A stretch of 64,000 nucleotides of DNA from Rossellomorea vietnamensis (GTDB lineage: Bacteria; Bacillota; Bacilli; Bacillales; Bacillaceae_B): NCBI RefSeq assembly GCF_008180415.1, contig NZ_VTEI01000002.1, positions 392,518 through 456,517 on the forward strand, given 5' to 3'. The translations under genes were made by a program, and so were the position numbers. Positions within the stretch are counted from its first letter, which is position 1, and every line of letters begins with the position of its first letter. Positions 1 to 8,586 of the stretch are shown here, in pieces. The notes under the pieces were generated by a model. The model did no database searches. It worked only from the letters and a program-made list of their open reading frames with translations, and was not told the DNA's origin.

Positions 1-93
1 ATCTTTCTCTTAATATGTAAACAATAGCCTATTAATTCGTTTTGTGCGTTAAAGGATTAAAAGGGACATACTCTTTTGCTGCTTTAACATACT

Positions 94-120
94 AAAGAAC
101 CTCAATAGTGTGAGGTTCTT
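94..120 (-). terminator. Rho-independent terminator of the VTT-domain gene
   Basis: On the minus strand a 10-bp stem (AAGAACCTCA with TGAGGTTCTT, 6-nt loop) is followed by a short T-rich stretch. Before a repeat element inserted at 125-271 it would have followed the gene's TAA stop directly; the element now separates them by about 150 bp. Confidence 0.7.
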
Positions 121-124
121 AGAT

Positions 125-271
125 AGGCTGTTTTGGTAAACTTTGTTGCTATTTGATACTAATACCGAAGAAATATCAATTAGGTGAAATACGGCAATGC
201 CGACCCGGCAAGAGATACAACTCTATGTATCCGTGGATGTCCGAAAGCAACATCATATGCGAAAAACAGCT
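125..271 (-). mobile_element. MITE-like repeat copy, TSD TTAGAT
   Basis: Reverse-orientation copy of the dispersed family with ends AGGCTGTTTTGG and GCGAAAAACAGCT. It is flanked by the direct repeat TTAGAT at 119-124 and 272-277. The right-hand TTAGAT contains the stop codon of the neighbouring minus-strand gene. The interior is diverged and shorter than in full-length copies. Confidence 0.8.
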
Positions 272-853
272 TTAGATATTATCCTTTTGTTTAGCTTTAG
301 CAAGTGCTGGTTTTCTCCTAAGTAGTTTGAACAGGATATAGCTAACTGTTACTGTCAAAAGCAATCCGTTTATAATCCACTGTACATTATTGAAGCCTTC
401 CTGCAGGGCGTCAAGATTTCCTATGCTTCCCAGATAAAACATGGCGATTGAAATTGGCAGAATGCCTATAAACGTCAGCAGTCCATATCTGGCAGGCTTG
501 ATACTGCAGAAGCCTCCCAGATAAGCAATGTATCCCATTCCAAGGATCCTTCCCATTGTAATGGTCCAATCTCCATATTTATCAGTCCAACGGTCGAATT
601 TTTCCTGCTTCCTTTTGGATAACTTCCGGCGGATATCATCTTCATATTTAATACTCAGCCAATAGGGTATATAGCTGACCATGACATAAAACACGCTGAC
701 AGCCAAACTGTATAGAAGGATTTCCAAGGGACTTGGCTGAAGAATATATCCATAAATCAAGATGAACAATGCTGCCGGAAAAGGCAGTGAAACAGCTTCT
801 ATTAAAACTCCCAGCAATAGGCCCCATATTCCCAGGCCAACAAGGAAATTCAT
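272..853 (-). CDS. DedA/VTT-like integral membrane protein
   Basis: A 193-residue very hydrophobic protein with several predicted membrane segments and a central polar stretch (about residues 70-95). The segment around residues 100-130 (GRILGMGYIAYLGGF) resembles the conserved re-entrant region of the DedA/SNARE-associated (VTT) family, whose better known members move undecaprenyl phosphate or other lipids across the membrane. Its substrate cannot be read from sequence. The ribosome binding site before the ATG is weak. The last codons ATC TAA coincide with the target duplication of an inserted repeat element, so the stop is intact but the terminator is displaced. A diverged family member is likely, and another small membrane family is possible. 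Confidence 0.6.
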   Translation of the reverse strand: MNFLVGLGIWGLLLGVLIEAVSLPFPAALFILIYGYILQPSPLEILLYSLAVSVFYVMVSYIPYWLSIKYEDDIRRKLSKRKQEKFDRWTDKYGDWTITMGRILGMGYIAYLGGFCSIKPARYGLLTFIGILPISIAMFYLGSIGNLDALQEGFNNVQWIINGLLLTVTVSYILFKLLRRKPALAKAKQKDNI

Positions 854-953
854 TATCGGTTCGATTTTTCACACATCCTCTAATCATTCTATCTGCACAG
901 GCAGTACTTCTATACCCTTTCCTGTCATGAAAAAAACTCTTACCCCTTAAGTA

Positions 954-1581
954 GAGGAGTCTGGCTTGATCATAGAAATTGGTGAGTGGGTCATCGAAAA
1001 AACATGCATGGATGCAAAACTCTGGAAGAGGGCAGGAGCAGGAAAGCTAATGCAAGCGTGAATGTAACCATGAAGCAATTTCTTCATGAGAACCTTACCA
1101 GAACGATTAACAATCATCTCCAAAGAATAAGTTAATTCCCTCTAATTTAAAATTAGAAATCACTGAAAGTGCTGCAAGGTCACAGCCGAAAAACCATCAG
1201 CAGACTGCTGCTGCTAAAGAAATGAACATCGATTTGGCACTTGATGACTTTGGGACCGGGTTCTCCTCCCTGTATCATTTGAAAAACCTTCCAGTCGATA
1301 TCTTGAAAATCGATCGGAACTTTATCATTGATCTTGAAACCAACACTAATGATACGGCCATTGTTAGGGCCCTGATTCAAATGGCTCATAGCTTAGGAAT
1401 GGAAGTTGTTGCGGAAGGTGTAGAAACCCTGGGACAGCAGCAGATACTGGAAGTGATCGGATGTGACACAATTCAAGGATATGTATTCAGCAAGCAGCTT
1501 CCCAATAAAGAACTTCTTACTCTCCTGCTGGAATATGACCAAACAGTACTGTCGGATGATTTAGCTCAACAGGAAAACTAA
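954..1581 (+). pseudogene. Decayed EAL (cyclic-di-GMP phosphodiesterase) domain
   Basis: Fragments of an EAL domain lie in consecutive order but in different frames: ESGLIIEIGEWVIEK near 954, VNVTMKQF near 1060, LKLEITES near 1150, then LALDDFGTGFSSLYHLK, DILKIDRNFI and VVAEGVE up to a stop at 1579-1581. Frameshifts and internal stops separate the first pieces, and the N-terminal part of EAL and any GGDEF or PAS domain are missing. From 1141 to 1581 the frame stays open, so a short C-terminal half could still be translated from ATG 1222, but it would lack the N-terminal catalytic strands. This is most likely a dead gene. Confidence 0.85.
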
Positions 1582-1979
1582 TTCATTTGTATATCTTCTT
1601 GATTATGTTCGAAAATCAAGGGTGTTCTAATGTTGGGAATTTTCAAAAGCTCTTTACTAAAGGCTGAGGATTTGAATACTATTTTAACCTCTTCCCGCTC
1701 CCCTTTACGCAGAAGGATTGCAGCGGAAATAGCAAGACATCCTGCGGGACTAGCGGGACAGGTGTGATCCCCAACCTGGTTGCTGCGCCTGGTGTGGAAA
1801 CCCTTTACTTTTAACACAGCCACAATTTTTACAAATACAGCCTTTCAAAAAAAATAATATTATGCGGACTTTTTTAAAACCCCCTCCTAACTAAGTCAGC
1901 AAGAACAACGGTTCGTTGACGAAACGAAGTCCTTTCACTATACTGAGTAAAGCAAATCTACATGAACAGGATGAAAACA

Positions 1980-3044
1980 ATGGACTTTGAAATCAAATAC
2001 TTGTCCTTTTACGTTGTTGAAGTGGAAGGAAAAGGAGAAAATGCCGATAAGAGGTTCAAGCATTTTCAAACACTTGACGAACAAGGATATGAGAATAACC
2101 CATTAAAAGATTTCCTTGATGGGGAATTGACCAAAATCGCGAAGCGAAAAGTGGACAGGCACAGCAAATCCGAAGGTGCACCAACTAAAATTGGCCGTTT
2201 TATCGTGGAGCCGGGTCATGAATTGGATTCGAACCCGAACTATAATTTGTTTGACCGTGCCAGAAACCCTGAATCAATTGATGCCTTTAAGGAAGCCTCC
2301 CTTCAATTCGTCAATGCTTACGTAGAAGCAAGCGCAGTCAGGGGCGGCGTTTTCATTGTGGCTCTCGCAAAGCTGCGGAAATACTTTGATGATCCTTTTC
2401 TGTTTCTAATGAAGTGTGATTTTGAGCCAAAGGTAGCAAGAATCACTGATGAAACCACCCTGATTCATAATGTCGAGATGGCCATCACTACTAAAAACAT
2501 GAAATCCATCCAGTATCCGTTCATGCCTGAAGAAGGAATGATGGACGAAGCAGAACTAAAAATCCACCAGGCTTCTCACGCCAGGTATTTTGAAGACTTT
2601 CTTAAATTTGTGGAATACGAAAAATCAATGCCGGAAATCGTAAGGACGCAGGTTATGGGTATGGTTCAGGAACACATTGAAGAATCTTATGAGCCTGAAA
2701 GCGAAGAAAGAGTGGAATTTGAATCTGCCGTGGAGGCCTGGTCCATCAGCCCGAAACGGGAGCTGCAAGAGAGATTCACCACCGAACAGGTCGTAGAGGC
2801 CACTTCGCAAATCATTGAACAGTCCCCTGAAGTGGAATTGAAGATGAAATTGGATCATATCGATGTAAAAGCCATGCTGTCAGATTTCGGAGATACCATT
2901 CATATAGCCAAAGTGAACGGCCGTTATATGCTCTTAATCGAGGGTGACTCTGTTCAATTTGAAAAAGGCGCCTCCCCTATTGAATTTTTAAAGCCTGATG
3001 ATCTGCAGGACGTGATAGAGCGGATTCAAGGAAAAGGCGAGTAG
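1980..3044 (+). CDS. DUF3900-like family protein
   Basis: A 354-residue soluble acidic protein starting MDFEIKYLSFYVVEVEGKG. An upstream in-frame ATG exists at 1962, but AGGATG lies about 8 nt before 1980, which is preferred. There is no signal peptide or membrane segment. The body contains the phrases PTKIGRFIVEPGHELDSNP and ASAVRGGVFIVALAKLRKYF, which I recall from a Bacillus family labelled DUF3900; its function is unknown. It appears monocistronic, with a good terminator at 3154-3187 and a truncated repeat copy between the stop and the terminator. The family assignment is from memory, while the coding status is firm. Confidence 0.75.
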   Translation: MDFEIKYLSFYVVEVEGKGENADKRFKHFQTLDEQGYENNPLKDFLDGELTKIAKRKVDRHSKSEGAPTKIGRFIVEPGHELDSNPNYNLFDRARNPESIDAFKEASLQFVNAYVEASAVRGGVFIVALAKLRKYFDDPFLFLMKCDFEPKVARITDETTLIHNVEMAITTKNMKSIQYPFMPEEGMMDEAELKIHQASHARYFEDFLKFVEYEKSMPEIVRTQVMGMVQEHIEESYEPESEERVEFESAVEAWSISPKRELQERFTTEQVVEATSQIIEQSPEVELKMKLDHIDVKAMLSDFGDTIHIAKVNGRYMLLIEGDSVQFEKGASPIEFLKPDDLQDVIERIQGKGE

Positions 3045-3074
3045 TCTAAATTCATATACTTAGTGTTACCAGTT

Positions 3075-3146
3075 TACACCCCTCTTAATATGGTTATTTT
3101 TTCGGAATTAGTATCAAATAGCAACGAAGTTTACGAAAAGAGCCTA
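3075..3146 (+). repeat. Truncated right end of MITE-like repeat
   Basis: Only the right terminal part is present, ending in AAATAGCAACGAAGTTTACG then AAAAGAGCCT. No left end or direct repeat is visible, so this is an old or deleted copy. Confidence 0.7.
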
Positions 3147-3153
3147 TACTTAA

Positions 3154-3187
3154 AAGGTCAGCCTTGGATCTCAGGCTGGCCTTTTTA
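3154..3187 (+). terminator. Rho-independent terminator
   Basis: An AAGGTCAGCCT / AGGCTGGCCTTTTT stem with a T run ends the DUF3900-like transcript. Confidence 0.75.
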
Positions 3188-3289
3188 ATACGCTGTTTTC
3201 ACATAGATTGTATCTATTTTCTTGCTTCTATTCTATATTAAAGGGACTATAATTAAACTTAGATCCTATGTAACAAGGGGGAGTATATT

Positions 3290-4117
3290 ATGCTTACCAA
3301 CAACAGATTGAATGAAATAGAGGAGTTACAGCATCTATGTGAAGAACACGATAACTGTAAATTAAAACTTAATGGAGACATGCTTCGCACACGGACGAGC
3401 GGACAAGATGATTACTTTCATTTTGAGAATGGAAAATTAACCGGGTTTCTCGGTTTATATGGATTTGGGTCAAGTTATGAACTTTGCGGCATGGTTCATC
3501 CACACTACCGCAACAGAGGGATATTCAAAAGCCTTTATAATAAAGCGTTAGCTTCTCTTAAAGATCGGGAAATTACCAAACTTCTCTTAAATGCACCTGG
3601 TTCATCTGCATCAGGAAAAGCCTTTATTGAAGCCCAGCCTGCCGGCTACTCCTTTTCAGAATACCAAATGAAATGGCAGCCGAGAGAGTTAAATAGAGAC
3701 GAAACCGATATAGAATTGATTGAAGTTACCAAGGATGATCTCCCGCTGATTATAGAACTGGATTTTTTATGTTTCAATGTGGCACGTGAAGATTCTTTAG
3801 AATTCATGAAAACAGTCAAACAAGCCGAAGATAGCAGCAGCTTCATGATTGTAAATAAAGGAGAAAAAGTTGGCAAAATCCACATCCAGCGTGAAAGTGG
3901 TAGAAGCTATATATTCGGTTTTGCTGTTCACCCATCTCATCAAGGCAAAGGAATTGGAAGGAGCGTTCTTGAAAAATCGGTAGTTCTTGAAAATGAAACC
4001 GGCAGAGACATCTTCTTGGAAGTAGCGGCTAAAAATGAAAACGCATTAAAGCTGTATGAATCTGCAGGGTTTGTCACGTATCAGGTACAGAACTACTATG
4101 ATTTTGAGAGGTTATAA
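3290..4117 (+). CDS. Tandem GNAT acetyltransferase
   Basis: A 275-residue protein with two GNAT-like halves. In the C-terminal half, VHPSHQGKGIGRSVLEKSV (about 210-230) is the acetyl-CoA pyrophosphate-binding loop, and ENALKLYESAGF is the usual following helix. The N-terminal half carries the looser MVHPHYRNRGIFKSLYNKAL loop near residue 70. The start follows a GGGGGAG ribosome binding site. The substrate is unknown; such Bacillus proteins modify small molecules or peptides. It is convergent with the phosphodiesterase gene at 4159, with a shared hairpin between them. Confidence 0.85.
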   Translation: MLTNNRLNEIEELQHLCEEHDNCKLKLNGDMLRTRTSGQDDYFHFENGKLTGFLGLYGFGSSYELCGMVHPHYRNRGIFKSLYNKALASLKDREITKLLLNAPGSSASGKAFIEAQPAGYSFSEYQMKWQPRELNRDETDIELIEVTKDDLPLIIELDFLCFNVAREDSLEFMKTVKQAEDSSSFMIVNKGEKVGKIHIQRESGRSYIFGFAVHPSHQGKGIGRSVLEKSVVLENETGRDIFLEVAAKNENALKLYESAGFVTYQVQNYYDFERL

Positions 4118-4126
4118 TAATGAAGG

Positions 4127-4158
4127 AAAAGGCTGAGTACATGACCCAGCCTTTTATT
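4127..4158. terminator. Bidirectional hairpin terminator
   Basis: An AAAAGGCTG / CAGCCTTTT stem lies between the two convergent genes, with T-rich sequence on the plus side. Confidence 0.6.
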
Positions 4159-4656
4159 TTATTCATTCTTATTGCTATAAAAAACATGTTTAGATTTTAT
4201 CTCATCTTCTATCTCCAAAATTCCAAATGAGTAGTATGGCTGCTTTCGCTTGTCAGTAGCAGACCCCGGGTTAAATAACAGCGTGCCTTGATCAAACCTT
4301 AAATAAGGGATATGAGAATGTCCAAAAATTATGATATCAGGCTTGTCTTCGAATTCATCCAGCACCCTTTTCTCGGTCGTCTTGTTTTTCCCATCTCCAT
4401 GGACGACACCAATTAAGAACTTCCCTGCTTTCAGGACCTGTTTACGTGGAAATAAGCTTCTGATCTCTTGGTTATCTGTATTCCCATACACTCCTTCAAC
4501 TTTGGCATAGCCTTTCAGCATCTCAAACACTTCGATGCTGTTCCAATCCCCCCCATGAATGATTAAATCAGCATTGTTCAATTCCATTTTTAAGGGTGCA
4601 GGAAGCCCCCTTCCTCTATTTGGCATGTGGGTGTCACTGACGACGACTATTCTCAA
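4159..4656 (-). CDS. YfcE/YsnB-type metallophosphoesterase
   Basis: A 165-residue calcineurin-like phosphoesterase. The metal-binding motifs appear in order: SDTHMPNR (residues 7-14), HGGDWNS (about 34-40), GNTDNQ (about 58-63), VVHGD and FGHSHIPYL (about 112-120). The length suits the small bacterial MJ0936/YfcE type, which hydrolyses phosphodiesters with Mn or Ni. It starts 30 bp after the metG stop on the same strand, so it is probably cotranscribed with metG under T-box control. Its cellular substrate is unknown. Confidence 0.88.
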   Translation of the reverse strand: MRIVVVSDTHMPNRGRGLPAPLKMELNNADLIIHGGDWNSIEVFEMLKGYAKVEGVYGNTDNQEIRSLFPRKQVLKAGKFLIGVVHGDGKNKTTEKRVLDEFEDKPDIIIFGHSHIPYLRFDQGTLLFNPGSATDKRKQPYYSFGILEIEDEIKSKHVFYSNKNE

Positions 4657-4686
4657 ATTAACATCCCTCCAAACAAATCACATAGT

Positions 4687-6312
4687 TTATTTACCCAATT
4701 TAGCGCGCTCTATTTCAATTCTCTCTTGAGGTATGGCTGTAAATAGGGGTTCCTGGCCTGAAATCCCTATCTTTACTGAAAGTCCGAACGGTTTCCATAG
4801 CAGTTGTTCATCTAACTCGAACTGATTATATATCCTTTCTGATGTAAACGGCAGGAATGGAGCAAGCAAAACAGACAAATTAATGCTGATATAGAGACAG
4901 CTTTCCAAGATGAGCCTGGCTTGCCCGCGTTCTTCTTTTATGACTTTCCAAGGCTCCCTGCTGTCGAAATACTTATTCCCCCAGCGAACGATTTCAAATA
5001 CCCGTCTTGCCGCTTTCCTGACCTCGCCTTTTTCCAGCCATATTCCGGTTTCTCTGAAAACAGTATCCACTTGATCCATTACTTCTGGGTCAACCTTCCC
5101 TAAAACGGCATCATCACCAAATTCTTTTCTATAAAATTTTACCGTTCTCTGAATGAAGTTTCCAAGTCCCCCCAGCAACTCACTGTTATGTTTTAACACG
5201 AATTCCCTCCAAGAAAAATCAGCATCTCTTTTATCAGGATAATTCACACTGAAATAGTAACGAAGAGAATCAGGGTTGTATTCTTTCAAAACCTCCGGCA
5301 GCCAGACTGCCCAATCTTTACTCGTGGATATTTTCTTTTTTTCAAGTGTCACATACTCACTTGAAATTATCCAATCCGGAAGATTTTCATTCTTGATACC
5401 TTTCAAAAGCGCAGGCCAAATGATGGTATGAAACGGTATGTTGTCTTTTCCATGAATATAATAAGAAACGGTTTCCTTATCCCAAAACTCGGTCCAATCA
5501 CTACCTGTTTTGTCAGCCCATTCGATGGATGCCGTAAGATAACCGCTGACGGCTTCAATCCAAACATAAATTTTCTTATCTCCATATCCCTCGACCGGTA
5601 CCGCTACTCCGTTCCCTATATCCCTGGTCACTGCTCGATCTTGAAGCCCTTCCTTTAGGTAGCGCTGAGTTAAATGGATTGCATTTCCCCTCCACCTTCC
5701 CTTGCTTTCACTTGCATATTCTTGTATCTCTTCCTGCAGTGCCGATAAAGCAAGATAAAAATGAGTGGTTTCTTTTAGAATGGGCGGTTGGTGACAGAGT
5801 TTGCAATACTTATCCATCAATTGGACAGGATTCAAAATAAGGCCGCAAGCGTCACACTGATCTCCTCTTGCCTTTTCTCCGCACTCAGGACAATTTCCTT
5901 CAACAAAACGATCGGGCAGGAATCGGTCACATTCCAAGCAGTATGTTTCTTCTGTCGTTTTTTCATATAAGAGATTATTCTCTATTAATTTCAAGAAAAT
6001 ATTTCGGACTTCCTGGTGATGCCGTTCAGTATCTGTTCTGCTATAGAAATCATAACTGAAGCCGAAATCCTGAAAGCATTTCTGAAACTCCAGATGATAT
6101 CTGTCAGCAATATCTCTTACCTGCAATCCCTCTTTATTTGCTCTGATTTCAATGGGTGTGCCATTACAATCGCTTCCCGAAACATACAGCACCTGCTCTC
6201 CCTTCAGCCGGTAATATCTCGCTAATATATCGCCTGGCAGCAATGCCGCCAAGTGCCCGATATGCAGGGATCCATTCGCATAAGGCCAGGCTCCTCCAAT
6301 AAATATACCCAT
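4687..6312 (-). CDS. metG: Methionyl-tRNA synthetase, four-CxxC type without C-terminal dimer domain
   Basis: A 541-residue class I synthetase that charges tRNA-Met with methionine. The HIGH motif is in NGSLHIGHLAALLPGD (about residues 14-29). A knuckle with four CxxC pairs (CLEC, CPEC, CDAC, CKLC, about 125-175) follows, and the KMSKS-equivalent is KKKISTSKDW (about 330). It ends without the roughly 110-residue EMAP/Trbp111-like domain of the usual approximately 660-residue Bacillus enzyme. Four CxxC pairs mark the E. coli-like or MetRS2 type, so this may be a second MetRS in the genome. The ribosome binding site AGGAGGAGAT precedes the ATG. A methionine-type T-box lies upstream, and a MITE-like element sits in the leader between its terminator and this gene. 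Confidence 0.92.
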   Translation of the reverse strand: MGIFIGGAWPYANGSLHIGHLAALLPGDILARYYRLKGEQVLYVSGSDCNGTPIEIRANKEGLQVRDIADRYHLEFQKCFQDFGFSYDFYSRTDTERHHQEVRNIFLKLIENNLLYEKTTEETYCLECDRFLPDRFVEGNCPECGEKARGDQCDACGLILNPVQLMDKYCKLCHQPPILKETTHFYLALSALQEEIQEYASESKGRWRGNAIHLTQRYLKEGLQDRAVTRDIGNGVAVPVEGYGDKKIYVWIEAVSGYLTASIEWADKTGSDWTEFWDKETVSYYIHGKDNIPFHTIIWPALLKGIKNENLPDWIISSEYVTLEKKKISTSKDWAVWLPEVLKEYNPDSLRYYFSVNYPDKRDADFSWREFVLKHNSELLGGLGNFIQRTVKFYRKEFGDDAVLGKVDPEVMDQVDTVFRETGIWLEKGEVRKAARRVFEIVRWGNKYFDSREPWKVIKEERGQARLILESCLYISINLSVLLAPFLPFTSERIYNQFELDEQLLWKPFGLSVKIGISGQEPLFTAIPQERIEIERAKLGK

Positions 6313-6342
6313 TCCTATCTCCTCCTAAAGTGTTATAAACAA

Positions 6343-6516
6343 AGGCTGTTTTCGCTGATACTGCTGCTTTTGGATTTTCCCGGATACTAAGAGTTTTATC
6401 TCTTTTCGAGGGAGAGTAACTCTTTTCTTTTCGGCGTTACTCGTTTTTCCCCCTCTGAATATGGTTATTTTTTCGGGCTATGGATCAAATAGCAGCAAAG
6501 TTTACGAAAAGAGCCT
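6343..6516 (+). mobile_element. MITE-like repeat in the metG leader, TSD AAACAA
   Basis: A 174-bp copy with left end AGGCTGTTTTCGCTGATA and right end TTTACGAAAAGAGCCT. It is flanked by AAACAA at 6337-6342 and 6517-6522. It lies between the T-box terminator and the metG ribosome binding site, so it is transcribed as part of the 5' untranslated region whenever metG is read. Confidence 0.85.
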
Positions 6517-6524
6517 AAACAAAC

Positions 6525-6571
6525 AAAAAACCCCTCGTCCATAGATGTATAGACATCTAAGGACGAGGGGG
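6525..6571 (-). terminator. T-box intrinsic terminator
   Basis: On the minus strand CCCCTCGTCC pairs with GGACGAGGGG around an inner ATGTCTATACAT hairpin, followed by a T run. It is the mutually exclusive partner of the antiterminator that contains the T-box bulge. Confidence 0.9.
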
Positions 6572-6815
6572 TCTGCTCGCGGTACCACCTTAGTTCACTG
6601 AGGGCTCGCGCCTTCAGCCTCATAAAGTACGGAATGCGGAAATAGAACATTCTTATACTGTGGCAATGATAACGGAAGCCAAATCCCGTTCCACCCTACA
6701 CCATATGGTTCGAATGGAATGCTCAGAGACCATCTTCAATCAATTTTCCCCCTGCTTCTTTTCAGCTTCCGAAGCTCTCTGTTAAAGGTTCCTCATTAAT
6801 TTACTCTTCTCTTCA
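6525..6815 (-). promoter_or_regulatory. T-box leader of the metG operon
   Basis: The minus strand carries the conserved T-box sequence AAGGTGGTACCGCGAGCA, which pairs with the uncharged tRNA acceptor end, next to the terminator at 6525-6571. The region upstream to about 6815 has the stem-rich layout of a T-box stem I with a GAAGAGAAGAGTAAATTAA-like start. The specifier should be a Met codon given the downstream gene, but I did not fold stem I to locate it. Confidence 0.9.
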
Positions 6816-6837
6816 ATGCAAATAATTATTGTTTACT

Positions 6838-6866
6838 ATCTTATGAAAATTAGCAGGAAAATGCAA
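6838..6866 (-). promoter_or_regulatory. Likely sigma-A promoter for the metG T-box transcript
   Basis: On the minus strand TTGCAT and TAAGAT are separated by 17 nt, just upstream of the T-box leader. The match to consensus is partial (3/6 and 4/6), but the position fits. Confidence 0.45.
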
Positions 6867-7007
6867 GGGTAATTTAAAAATAATTCTTATAAAGATCTTG
6901 AATGAGTTTACCCTGTAAATTAGTGGTAAAAAAATACTTTTGTATCCTTTTTTTTACTTTTACAGCGGACACAATGGATGAGTATTCTTTTAGAAGGAAA
7001 TAAATAA

Positions 7008-7201
7008 AGGCTGTTTTCGCATAAATTGTTGCTTTCGGAAAAATCCCTAGAACCGGATTTTCCCCCAAATATTAGTGATTTCCTCTCGAATCAGGGAGAG
7101 CAGCTCTTTTCTTTTCACTATCACAAATTATTTGAGTGTATTATGGGTTATTTTTTTTCGTAAATAATTTCAAATAGCAACAAAGTTTACGAAAAGAGCC
7201 T
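7008..7201 (+). mobile_element. MITE-like repeat copy, TSD AAATAA
   Basis: A full-length 194-bp copy, left end AGGCTGTTTTCGCATAAA, right end TTTACGAAAAGAGCCT, flanked by AAATAA at 7002-7007 and 7202-7207. It is one of the best reference copies of the family. Confidence 0.9.
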
Positions 7202-7208
7202 AAATAAA

Positions 7209-7245
7209 AGCTGCCAGCCTGAAAGACTGACAGCCATTTTGTTCA
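7209..7245 (-). terminator. Rho-independent terminator of the small lipoprotein gene
   Basis: An 11-bp stem (GCTGTCAGTCT with AGGCTGGCAGC) is followed by TTTTATTT on the minus strand, immediately after the stop codon. Confidence 0.8.
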
Positions 7246-7389
7246 TTATTCAGCGTTTTCTTCTGTGTTTTCAGTAGCATTTTCTTCTGTGTTATTTCCT
7301 GTGTTTTCTTCTTCTGTGTTACTGCAACCTGCTGAAAAGCCTACGACCGTTAATGCTGTTAATACCATAAGTAACATTTTTTTCATCAT
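7246..7389 (-). CDS. Small secreted lipoprotein with Thr/Asn/Glu-rich repeat tail
   Basis: A 47-residue protein with a Lys start, a hydrophobic core (LLMVLTALTVVGF) and a lipobox FSAGC. The mature part after Cys is about 26 residues made of repeated NTEE and ENATENTEEN-like units. An AGGAGG ribosome binding site lies 5 nt before the first of two ATGs (7389 or 7386). A strong terminator follows directly. The prediction is a lipid-anchored acidic peptide at the cell surface; its function is unknown. It is monocistronic. Confidence 0.75.
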   Translation of the reverse strand: MMKKMLLMVLTALTVVGFSAGCSNTEEENTGNNTEENATENTEENAE

Positions 7390-7602
7390 AATAGCCTCCT
7401 TTGGAATGTTGCATTGCTAACTACATGCTTATCTTACATGAATTTTCCATCAAGGAAAGCACTTTTACCTGTTTTTAACAATCACTTATTAAGGCATTTA
7501 CAGTCTTTATAATATCTTTAACATTCCCTTCCATTTGAATATTCTCTATGTATACAGCTACCTGCTCTGGTAAGGCAGGCATATTAACTCTTCCCCCAAA
7601 AA

Positions 7603-7640
7603 ATAAAATGCCCAGCCTTTGTTAAGGATAGGGCATTTCT
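7603..7640 (-). terminator. Rho-independent terminator
   Basis: The AAATGCCC / GGGCATTT stem lies just after the stop of the acetyltransferase gene, and the minus strand continues into T-rich sequence. Confidence 0.7.
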
Positions 7641-7643
7641 CTG

Positions 7644-8483
7644 TTAAAGGTTAATCATCTTGGAATCACAAACTGGCTCATAACCGATTTCCATATATAT
7701 TTTGTTGGATGTCGGATTATCAAGATCTGTGTATAAAGTGCAAAACTGGTTGCTTTCTAGCAGCTTTTCGCTCAGTTTAGCAACTATGGATCTTCCATAT
7801 CCCTTTCGGCGGCAGTTCCTTGGAGTAAAAACGAAATTCACCGTGACTCCGTTATCTGTTTTCCTTGCCCGCCTAGCCATAGAAACTGGAATTCCATCCA
7901 CTTTCCAAAGAAATACAGAATCTTCTTCGACCATTTCCGCTGCCCTTTTTCTTGCAGCCTCTTTAGGGATTGGACTCTCCGGTGTATCTTCGATGAAGCC
8001 TTGAAGCCATTCTGTTACAAGTTCCACATCTTCCACTCCAGCCAGCTCCATTTCACCTTGGCTGATGGCTATATCATTGACTTGCTGCAGTTTATATATC
8101 CTCTGTCTCATATGGGTTTCATAAGGCTTATTGGTTTTTCCACTCCAGAATTCCGCTAAGGGCTCAGCAGCCTTACTGTTTCCTATAAAACCAGGGAACC
8201 TCATACTATACTTCACAGAATAGTCCCATAAAGATTCTCCTATCAATTCAGTCTTTTTATAATTAAAGACAGTAGCGATCAAATAGTGAGGAGGAGTTCT
8301 GACAAAGACTGCATGGATTTCTTCATCTTCTTTAAAGACAGCTAAAAAAGGATCTTTGTACCGCCCTGCTTTAATCTGGTCCAGTAACCCCAGTGGTAAA
8401 TTGTTTTCTGCTTCTTCCCTTAACAGAAGGGGCCGTACTGTTTCATCAAATTGATATACATCGGTAAAAACGACTAAATTCAT
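7644..8483 (-). CDS. GNAT family acetyltransferase
   Basis: A 279-residue protein from ATG 8483; the upstream in-frame ATG at 8513 lacks a ribosome binding site, while GAGGTGAAGG precedes 8483. The C-terminal third is a GNAT fold with VFTPRNCRRKGYGRSIVAKL (about 225-245) as the acetyl-CoA loop and PTSNKIYMEIGYEPV as the final helix-strand. The N-terminal half is a divergent GNAT-like region without a clear loop. The substrate is unknown. Confidence 0.85.
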   Translation of the reverse strand: MNLVVFTDVYQFDETVRPLLLREEAENNLPLGLLDQIKAGRYKDPFLAVFKEDEEIHAVFVRTPPHYLIATVFNYKKTELIGESLWDYSVKYSMRFPGFIGNSKAAEPLAEFWSGKTNKPYETHMRQRIYKLQQVNDIAISQGEMELAGVEDVELVTEWLQGFIEDTPESPIPKEAARKRAAEMVEEDSVFLWKVDGIPVSMARRARKTDNGVTVNFVFTPRNCRRKGYGRSIVAKLSEKLLESNQFCTLYTDLDNPTSNKIYMEIGYEPVCDSKMINL

Positions 8484-8586
8484 TTCCTTCACCTCTGCAA
8501 ATACATTCGACATTCCAGATTCTATCCCCTTCTGCCATGTTGAAAAAAGTCATCAGTTTTTAAAGCAATTGCTGTTCGTCCTTTTT

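Noticed and set aside
1578..1823. Open frame of 81 codons on the minus strand after the EAL remnant
   Set aside because: No ribosome binding site, unusual composition and no recognisable motif; it overlaps decayed sequence.
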